Below are positions 1 through 4,908 of a DNA stretch of 11,652 nucleotides, in pieces. Position 1 is the stretch's first letter, and each line of letters opens with the position of its first letter. The notes beneath the pieces were generated by a model, which made no database searches, was not told the origin of the DNA, and worked only from the letters and a program-made list of their open reading frames with translations. Source of the stretch: Acidobacteriota bacterium (GTDB lineage: Bacteria; Acidobacteriota; Terriglobia; Terriglobales; Acidobacteriaceae); assembly GCA_021841795.1 (NCBI GenBank), contig JAKCDN010000057.1, positions 1-11,652 of the forward strand, given 5' to 3'. A program made the translations under genes and the position numbers.

Positions 1-43
1 TGCTGGAAACTGGGATGAAAATCACAGCCTATAATCATCATGC

Positions 44-109
44 CCGGCTCCTTCTCCCGAGCTACATGGTCGTCTGGCAGCAACCAGTCTACTCAGCCGA
101 AGGAGCCGG
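44..109. repeat. 10-bp perfect inverted repeat, 46-bp spacer
   Basis: CCGGCTCCTT at 44-53 is exactly complementary to AAGGAGCCGG at 100-109. The spacer contains a small nested CTGG/CCAG pair (74-77 and 84-87). No gene is visible in bases 1-126 on either strand, so this could be the tail of a terminator or cruciform from a gene beyond the left edge. Function unknown. Confidence 0.45.
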
Positions 110-126
110 CGCTGTCATGCAATCAT

Positions 127-173
127 CCAAGGTCTTCACGCAAGTGGAGACATTGGGTGGGAGAGCACAAACC
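127..173 (+). repeat. hairpin repeat copy 1 (GNRA-type loop)
   Basis: Bases 127-139 pair with 144-156 around a GCAA tetraloop (140-143). The stem has one G-A mismatch (131/152) and one U-G wobble (136/147). It is followed by GGTGGGAGAGCACAAACC (156-173), which matches the 3' box of the other copies. The GGGTGCCC 5' box seen in the other copies is not recognisable here, so this copy is decayed or divergent at its left end. It is the first of three copies in tandem, all in plus orientation. Confidence 0.6.
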
Positions 174-183
174 GGGATCTCCG

Positions 184-226
184 GGGTGCCCCCCGGTCTC
201 GCTTCTGAGACCGGGAAATCACAACC
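184..226 (+). repeat. hairpin repeat copy 2
   Basis: The 5' box GGGTGCCC (184-191) overlaps the base of a perfect 9-bp stem (192-200 with 207-215) with loop GCTTCT, followed by the 3' box GGGAAATCACAACC (213-226). The core GGTCTC-N6-GAGACC is the same as in the copy between purM and purN at 8796-8838, with loop GCTTCT here and GCATTT there. Two distant copies with the same arrangement show a dispersed repeat family. Confidence 0.75.
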
Positions 227-245
227 TCACGCTGCCACAAGCTTC

Positions 246-295
246 GGGTGCCCCTTGGCGTCTGCGTAGCAGGCGTCATGGATGGGATGGCAACG
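246..295 (+). repeat. hairpin repeat copy 3
   Basis: The 5' box GGGTGCCC is at 246-253. Bases 253-265 pair with 269-281 around a GTA loop, with one T-T mismatch (255/279) and two pairs that are G-U wobbles only when read on the plus strand (258/276 and 261/273). The trailing box GGGATGGCAACG (284-295) is a looser match to the 3' consensus. Assignment rests mainly on the 5' box, the stem and its tandem position after copy 2. Confidence 0.55.
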
Positions 296-305
296 CCCCC
301 ATCCC
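284..305 (-). terminator. possible terminator hairpin after the aquaporin gene
   Basis: Read on the minus strand, a 7-bp perfect stem (GGGATGG against CCATCCC, 8-base loop) begins 11 bases after the aquaporin stop codon. No T tract follows, so a Rho-independent role is uncertain. The stem also shares bases with the 3' side of hairpin repeat copy 3, and the two folds would compete. Confidence 0.3.
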
Positions 306-316
306 CGCCAACATCT

Positions 317-1045
317 CTACACATGCGCCAGCCGCAGCAGCAGGCCCGCCAGTGCGCCGCCCACCAGCGGCCCCGCCACCGGAATCGCCGCATAGCTCCA
401 GTTCGATCCGCCCTTGCCGGGAATCGGCGCCAGCGCATGCACCAGCCGCGGTCCCAGGTCACGCGCCGGATTAATCGCATACCCCGTCGTGCCACCGAGT
501 GAAAGTCCGATGCCCCACACCAGGCTCGCCACCAGCCACTGCCCCACGCCCGCCGCCGGTCCCGTAGCCGACACGCCATGCGATCCAATCGCGCCGGCCA
601 CCACCACCAGCACCATCGTCCCAATCACTTCACCCAGAAAATTGAACAGCGGGCTCGGCACCGCGCCATTCGTGCAAAAGATGCCCAGCTTCGCCGCCGG
701 GTCCGGCGTCAGCTTCCAGTGCGGTCCATAGTGCACCACCGTCAGCGCCGCGCCGCCCATCGCGCCCACCAGTTGCGCGCTCCACAGCCACACCAGTTGC
801 GCATAGTTCCCGCTCGTCACCGCGCTCGCCAGCGTAATCGCAGGATTCAGATTCGCGCCCGGGCTTCCAAATGCCTGCGCCACCAGCACGCCGCACAGCA
901 CCGCCAGCGCCCAGCCCGTCGTCACCACCATCCACCCCGCGTCCGCTGCATACGACTTCCGCAGCGCCACGCCCGCGCACACGCCGTTGCCCAGCAGCAC
1001 CAGCACCAGCGTGCCCATCATCTCGCCCAACCACACCGAATGCAT
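317..1045 (-). CDS. MIP-family channel, aquaglyceroporin (GlpF-like) type
   Basis: This is an inner-membrane channel of the major intrinsic protein family, expected to pass water and/or small neutral solutes such as glycerol by facilitated diffusion. The 242-residue product has the usual family length. Both half-helix signatures are intact: NLNPA at 65-69 and INPARDLGPR at 191-200. The Asp after the second NPAR and an aromatic residue (Tyr189) where E. coli GlpF has Phe200 favour the glycerol-conducting branch over AqpZ. Hydrophobic segments fit the six-TM fold. I chose the ATG at 1043-1045 because AAGAGGAG lies five bases upstream and family similarity starts there. The frame stays open for 95 more codons, but those residues look non-coding. 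No glycerol kinase or dehydrogenase gene lies nearby, so the substrate is not fixed by context. No convincing promoter was found; a TTGACA on the minus strand (1126-1131) lacks a -10 at usual spacing. Confidence 0.9.
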   Translation of the reverse strand: MHSVWLGEMMGTLVLVLLGNGVCAGVALRKSYAADAGWMVVTTGWALAVLCGVLVAQAFGSPGANLNPAITLASAVTSGNYAQLVWLWSAQLVGAMGGAALTVVHYGPHWKLTPDPAAKLGIFCTNGAVPSPLFNFLGEVIGTMVLVVVAGAIGSHGVSATGPAAGVGQWLVASLVWGIGLSLGGTTGYAINPARDLGPRLVHALAPIPGKGGSNWSYAAIPVAGPLVGGALAGLLLRLAHV

Positions 1046-1499
1046 CCACGCTCCTCTTGCCGCAATCAACTTTTCAATGCATGAATCGATGGAATTCTCA
1101 CCGACGCGGCCCCACCCCGCCAAGCTGTCAAGTTCCCGCACTCCACCAAACCCACTCAAACCCTTGAAAACGCTGCGCAAAAAACTTCTCTGCGATTTGC
1201 ATGTTAATTCTCCGAAATCGCTATCCTGAAAATAATCGAGCAGAAGAAGCAGAACATCGAAGAGCACGTGTCGCTCCTCCCCATTCTTTTCGGACGCCGG
1301 CCGCGGTCCTTGTGCCGCCGAGAAGAGCATCGAAGGTGTACGAACGGATCGCAGCTCCGGTGCGGAGCTGTTCGGGAATCGATCCGCTCACAGAACGGCA
1401 CAACCGCGCAAGGCTGTCCGGGCCCATCACCATACCAGTTTGTCTCACTCCCACTGGTACAGACGTTGCCGGGCACTCCAGGAGGATCTTGCCATCAAA
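1046..1499. other. 454-base non-coding stretch with two strong inverted repeats
   Basis: No credible gene is present on either strand. The stretch holds CAGCTCCG-GTG-CGGAGCTG (1352-1370), an 8-bp stem with a three-base loop, enclosed by GGATCG (1346-1351) and CGATCC (1380-1385) with a nine-base bulge on the 3' side. A second pair is TACCAGT (1433-1439) with ACTGGTA (1453-1459). Both lie in the 5' region of the plus-strand gene at 1500. Local base composition is lower in GC around 1160-1240. I do not recognise a known riboswitch class. Confidence 0.5.
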
Positions 1500-1844
1500 A
1501 TGGATACCAAGATACCGATAGAGACCCGGTTACCGGCGCTGGTGAATCGCGTGTTCGCGGAGAACCTGAGCGGGTTGGCGGTCACGGCGATGAGCGGCGC
1601 GACGGTGACGCTGGCGACGGGCGCGACGGCGCCGGCGGGCGGAGGGTTTGAGATCCGGCGCAGGGACTCGTGCTTCCAGCCGGGCGAGGATACGGACCTG
1701 GTGATGCGGGCGTCGGTTCCTACGATGACGTTTACGCGGGTGGCGGCGAGTGATCGCTACTACATTCGCATGTATGACGGGGCGACGCCGCCGAACTACT
1801 CGGAGTTTTCTGCGGCGCTGTTTTTTAATTTGCCGTTGGCGTAG
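1500..1844 (+). CDS. hypothetical 114-residue protein, beta-rich, possibly phage-derived
   Basis: I do not recognise the family. The product is soluble, without a signal peptide or TM segment. It is rich in small residues and beta-formers: alternating Ala/Thr/Val/Gly at about 27-50, then a charged block (FEIRRRDSC, then PGEDTDLVMR), an aromatic stretch DRYYIRMYDG near 86-95 and a hydrophobic C-terminus. This composition fits a small beta-sandwich or tail-type protein, but that is inference only. The ATG at 1500 was chosen because AGGAGG lies at 1480-1485. The spacing of about 14 bases is longer than ideal, and the frame is open upstream to 1440. GC-rich codon use looks like a real gene. Two hairpin repeats separate it from the next plus-strand gene, a holin-associated-like protein, which is the only contextual hint of phage origin. 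Confidence 0.6.
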   Translation: MDTKIPIETRLPALVNRVFAENLSGLAVTAMSGATVTLATGATAPAGGGFEIRRRDSCFQPGEDTDLVMRASVPTMTFTRVAASDRYYIRMYDGATPPNYSEFSAALFFNLPLA

Positions 1845-1876
1845 CGGGGTTGGAGGGGCTGGTGGAGTCATGGGCG

Positions 1877-1939
1877 GGAGTGAGAAATCCCACCTTAGAC
1901 GCTGCGCAGAGAACGCGCAGCGCCGAAGGTGGGGCACCC
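1877..1939 (-). repeat. hairpin repeat copy 4
   Basis: In minus orientation the 5' box GGGTGCCC is at 1939-1932. Its CCC joins a stem of CCCACCTT/AAGGTGGG (1889-1896 with 1926-1933) and a second helix, 1901-1907 with 1915-1921, around a seven-base loop. Between them lie one G-U wobble in the minus sense (1899/1923), one C-G pair and one mismatch. The 3' box reads GGGATTTCTCAC. In plus orientation a run of T follows at 1942-1947, so the same hairpin may also end transcription of the gene at 1500-1844. Confidence 0.65.
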
Positions 1940-1959
1940 GGTTTTTTCAGGCGGGTTGA

Positions 1960-2014
1960 GGTCGTGCCTTCCCACCCAAGGCGCATGCTGCGCACACGCC
2001 TTGGATGGGCACCC
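1960..2014 (-). repeat. hairpin repeat copy 5 (18-bp stem)
   Basis: In minus orientation the 5' box GGGTGCCC (2014-2007) leads into an 18-bp stem (2009-1992 with 1988-1971) with loop GCA, followed by the 3' box GGGAAGGCACGACC (1973-1960). On the plus strand the stem has three A-C mismatches (1975/2005, 1984/1996, 1985/1995). On the minus strand all three are G-U wobbles, so the whole stem is paired. It lies in tandem with copy 4, same orientation, about 20 bases apart. Confidence 0.75.
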
Positions 2015-2066
2015 TCGGGTCGTGACGAGTCGGGCGCTCGGCAGGATGAGATGAGATGAGAGTGGA

Positions 2067-2303
2067 GTGGCGAGCATGCGGATGATGAATGAATTTGAGG
2101 CGCAGGTGCTGAGTGATCTCTGCGTGCTGAAGACGCAGATGAATGGGCTGATGGGCGATGGGAACGGTGGACGGATTGCCGAGCTGGAGCGGCGCATGGA
2201 GCGGCACAAGCAGAACTGGCAGCGCGCGAAGGGCGTGCTGGCGGCGGTGAGCGTGGTGTTTGCGGTGATTGAGGTGGCAGTGGAGACTTGGTTGCGACGG
2301 TGA
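2067..2303 (+). CDS. small coiled-coil plus one-TM protein, XhlA/holin-associated-like
   Basis: The product of up to 78 residues has a charged, heptad-like N-terminal part (about 8-50, with Leu/Met spacing and an ELERRMERHKQN stretch) and one hydrophobic helix at about 57-73, ending in a WLRR tail. A cytoplasmic or periplasmic coiled coil anchored by a C-terminal TM helix is the architecture of XhlA-type haemolysin or holin-associated phage proteins. That likeness is topological, not sequence recognition. The start is uncertain: GTG at 2067, ATG at 2076 or ATG at 2082/2085, preceded by a purine-rich stretch that contains GATGA three times (2045-2059). It is followed 57 bases later by the AIM24 gene. 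An unrelated small membrane protein is equally possible. Confidence 0.6.
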   Translation: MASMRMMNEFEAQVLSDLCVLKTQMNGLMGDGNGGRIAELERRMERHKQNWQRAKGVLAAVSVVFAVIEVAVETWLRR

Positions 2304-2360
2304 AAGGAACCGGGCCGGAGTGGGCGTGCGTATACACTGCACAGGTACGGAGGTTGACCG

Positions 2361-3131
2361 ATGCAGGTACAGATTCAGGGCACGACGATGCCGGTGCTCA
2401 ATGTGCAGCTTGATCCGAATGAGAGCGTATTTTCAGAGAGCGGCGAGCTGTCGTGGATGACGGCGTCGATCCAGATGGCGACGCACACGCAGATGGGCGG
2501 CGGCGGAGGCCTGTTTGGCGTGTTGAAGCGCGTGGCCGGCGGCGGCAGCATCTTCATGACCGAGTATCGCGCGCTGCAGTATCCGGGTGTGGTGTCGTTT
2601 GCGACAAAGGTGCCAGGACACATTGTGCCGGTGGAGGTGGGCCCGGGGCAGGAGTACCTGGTGCACCGGCACGGCTTCCTATGTGCGACGCCGCAGGTGA
2701 CGATCGGCCTTGGCTTTCAGCAGTCGCTGGGCGCGGGGATCTTTGGCGGGAACGGCTTTCTGCTGCAGCGCGTGGGTGGCATGGGCACGGCTTGGCTGGA
2801 GCTTTCCGGCGAGCTGATCCGGAAGGACCTGGCGCCGGGCGAGGTGCTGCGCGTGCATCCGGGACACGTGGGCGCATTTCAGGCGTCGGTGGGTTTCCAG
2901 ATTATGACGGTGCCGGGGATCAAGAACATGATCTTTGGCGGCGATGGGATTTTTCTGGCGGTGCTGCAGGGGCCGGGGACGGTGTGGTTGCAGACGCTGC
3001 CGATCTCGCGGCTGGCGCACCAGATCAGCGAGTATCTGCCGCAGCAGCAGGTCCAGCAGACGATGGGCGCGGGTGCGGGCGGCGCGCTGCTGGGAGGGAT
3101 TGTGGGGTCGATTCTGGGCGGGGATCAGTAA
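2361..3131 (+). CDS. AIM24 family protein (DUF124/TIGR00266 type)
   Basis: The 256-residue product matches the AIM24/TIGR00266 family of jelly-roll-like beta proteins, widespread in bacteria and related to a yeast mitochondrial protein. The molecular role of the bacterial proteins is not established. Visible marks are an early SGELSWM stretch (27-33), a glycine-rich turn followed by LFGVLKRVAGGGSIF (51-65), repeated beta-strand segments with ELSGELIRKDLAPGEVLRVHPGHV (127-150), and a VPGIKNMIFGGDGIFLA segment (174-190). The last 20 residues form a glycine-zipper-like tail (236-254), which could insert in or oligomerise at a membrane. The ATG at 2361 has a perfect GGAGG seven bases upstream. 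A weak TATACA at 2331-2336 might be a -10 box, but no -35 is clear. A strong terminator follows directly, so this gene ends its transcription unit. Confidence 0.9.
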   Translation: MQVQIQGTTMPVLNVQLDPNESVFSESGELSWMTASIQMATHTQMGGGGGLFGVLKRVAGGGSIFMTEYRALQYPGVVSFATKVPGHIVPVEVGPGQEYLVHRHGFLCATPQVTIGLGFQQSLGAGIFGGNGFLLQRVGGMGTAWLELSGELIRKDLAPGEVLRVHPGHVGAFQASVGFQIMTVPGIKNMIFGGDGIFLAVLQGPGTVWLQTLPISRLAHQISEYLPQQQVQQTMGAGAGGALLGGIVGSILGGDQ

Positions 3132-3163
3132 AGTCCGGGAGCTGACGCTCCCGGACTTTTTTT
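3130..3163 (+). terminator. intrinsic terminator of the AIM24 gene
   Basis: A perfect 13-bp stem (3130-3142 with 3147-3159) with loop TGAC is followed by a run of T ending at 3163. The stem starts inside the TAA stop codon of the AIM24 gene. The A tract on the 5' side means it could also work weakly for the convergent minus-strand gene at 3251. Confidence 0.92.
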
Positions 3164-3250
3164 CGTTTTCCGGCGTGATTCAGGCTCGTGCTTTCTCATT
3201 CATGTCGCCTGCTGAAGCGGCCGCCATGGATGGGGCAGCCGCGATGTGTC

Positions 3251-3670
3251 CTATTGGCCGCTGCGCGGTGGCTCGACGTAGCTTTCGGCGAAGGATTCGT
3301 CGGGTGAGGTGGCGGGCCAGCCGGCGATGACGAAGAAGACGTCGAGAACGAAGAGGGCGATGGCGAGGTCGTTGTAGAGGTTGGCACGGGGAGATGCGGG
3401 CCAGAGCTGGTTGGCGGCCCAGAGCAGGAAGGCGATGGCGAGGAGAACGGCCTTGAAGAGCTCCTGCGGGCCGGGGCGGCGGATGGACTGATAGACGAGA
3501 TAGGCAACGGCGATGAGCGCAAGCGGCGCGGCGCCGAGCCAGTCATGCGCATGTGGCGGGCAGAGCGCGGGCGCGGCATCCCAGACGAGCAGAACGAAGA
3601 CCGAAACCAAAGTGAGCACGGCGAGCAACAGGGGAAGCGCCTGGTGCGCGCGGTCGAGATGAGCCTTCAT
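3251..3670 (-). CDS. four-TM membrane protein of unknown function
   Basis: The 139-residue product has four hydrophobic helices at about 11-30, 45-61, 71-90 and 101-118, a short polar N-terminus and a charged, proline-containing C-terminal tail. No catalytic or binding motif is visible and I do not recognise the family. It starts at the ATG ending at 3670; no clear ribosome binding site precedes it. It lies 58 bases downstream of the exporter adaptor gene on the same strand, so it may be the last gene of that unit, or may have its own promoter. It converges with the AIM24 gene. Confidence 0.7.
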   Translation of the reverse strand: MKAHLDRAHQALPLLLAVLTLVSVFVLLVWDAAPALCPPHAHDWLGAAPLALIAVAYLVYQSIRRPGPQELFKAVLLAIAFLLWAANQLWPASPRANLYNDLAIALFVLDVFFVIAGWPATSPDESFAESYVEPPRSGQ

Positions 3671-3728
3671 GGTTTCAACGTATCAAGGCGACCATAAGGA
3701 TGGTGTGTGGGCGGGTGGAGAGCGATAG

Positions 3729-4907
3729 TCAATCGCGATTGAGGGACTCCTGCACACGGATTGCCTCGTCGACTTCCGCGCCGGGATGGACGATGACGTG
3801 ATCGCCGGGCTGCAGGCCGTCGACGACCTCCCAGTCAATCTCGCCGCGATGCCCAATCTGCACGGCGACCTTGTGCGCCTTTCCGTTGTTCACAACAAAG
3901 ACAGCCCAGTTTGCGGCAGAGCGGAAGACGGCGCTGGAAGGAACGCGGAGCACATCCTGGCCCTGCCAGACGATGACGCGGGTTTCGACGTGATAGCCGT
4001 CTTCCATGCCGTGCGTGGCGCCGGTGAAGTCGCAGATGACGTTGACGCGCTGCTCTTCAACGCCGAGGGCGGAGATTTTGGTGAAGGCGCCGGGTTCAAT
4101 GGTTCGGACGATGGCGGGGATGGGTGTGTCGCCGCCCCAGTCGGTGAGGACGGCGGACATGCCGGGACGGATGCGGACGGCGTCGCGGGTGAGGAAGTCA
4201 GTGACAATTTCGAGACGCGGGGTGTAGCCGATTTCAAGGATGGGCGTGCCGGGGGCGACGATGTGTTCGCTCTGCTCGATGAGGCGGAGGATGCGGCCGT
4301 CGGCAGGCGCGATGAGGGCGGTGGGCAGTTGTGCATTGTCGCTCTGCTGGACGAGGAGCGCGGCTTTGGCTTCTTCGACCTGATAGGCGGCGGATAGCGC
4401 GGCGGATTCGGCGGCCTGGAGCTGCTTGCCGGCGAGTTCGCTGGCAGTGCCGGCTTTATCGAATGCTTCGCGGGAGATGATGCCCTGCTGGACGAGGCTG
4501 CGGCTGCGGGCGAGATCCTGCTTGGCCTGCGCGGCGTCAGCGCGGGCGCGGGCGGCGAGCGCCTGTGCCTGATCTTCAGCGGCGCGTGCGGAATTGAGGC
4601 GCGCCTCGAGGACCGCGGTCTGGCGAGGATCGATGGGCGCGGGATCAATCCAGGCAAGGATTTCGCCGGTGTGGACGGTGTCACCGGCGTCGAGCATGAC
4701 ACGACGGAGGCGGCCGTTGACGGTGGATGCAACGACGAAGTGATCGTGCATGCGGGTCTTGCCTTCTTCTTCGACGATCTCCTGGAGGGGGCCGCTCTGA
4801 ATGGCGACGGTCTGGACGGGGATGCGGGAGGGACGAAGGACGAAAGCGATGGCGGCGGCGAGGACGAGCGCAGAGGCGATGAGGACGAGTTGGGAGCGGC
4901 GTTTCAT
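3729..4907 (-). CDS. HlyD/MacA-like periplasmic adaptor of an ABC exporter
   Basis: This is a membrane-fusion (adaptor) subunit that should link the inner-membrane ABC permease to an outer-membrane channel. In the 392-residue product, residues 7-24 form an N-terminal TM anchor. A first lipoyl half lies at about 57-90 (NGRLRRVMLDAGDTVHTG...) and an Ala/Gln/Arg-rich coiled-coil hairpin at about 91-186. The second lipoyl half is at 196-228 (IAPADGRILRL...), followed by a beta-barrel domain and a membrane-proximal domain (to about 385, with LQPGDHVIVHPG). No lipobox cysteine is present. I prefer the ATG at 4907, one base after the permease stop codon. A GTG at 4916 would overlap that stop by eight bases and has poor ribosome binding site spacing. 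Near-contact with the permease gene implies translational coupling. The substrate cannot be read from the sequence. Confidence 0.88.
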   Translation of the reverse strand: MKRRSQLVLIASALVLAAAIAFVLRPSRIPVQTVAIQSGPLQEIVEEEGKTRMHDHFVVASTVNGRLRRVMLDAGDTVHTGEILAWIDPAPIDPRQTAVLEARLNSARAAEDQAQALAARARADAAQAKQDLARSRSLVQQGIISREAFDKAGTASELAGKQLQAAESAALSAAYQVEEAKAALLVQQSDNAQLPTALIAPADGRILRLIEQSEHIVAPGTPILEIGYTPRLEIVTDFLTRDAVRIRPGMSAVLTDWGGDTPIPAIVRTIEPGAFTKISALGVEEQRVNVICDFTGATHGMEDGYHVETRVIVWQGQDVLRVPSSAVFRSAANWAVFVVNNGKAHKVAVQIGHRGEIDWEVVDGLQPGDHVIVHPGAEVDEAIRVQESLNRD

Positions 4908-4908
4908 C

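Noticed and set aside
30..35. Perfect TATAAT
   Set aside because: No -35 box lies at a usual distance and no credible gene follows on the plus strand.
1126..1131. TTGACA on the minus strand as the aquaporin promoter -35
   Set aside because: The bases at the expected -10 position are GC-rich and do not resemble TATAAT.
1046..1330. In-frame N-terminal extension of the aquaporin gene (95 codons)
   Set aside because: The extra residues do not resemble the MIP family, and a strong ribosome binding site precedes the internal ATG at 1045.
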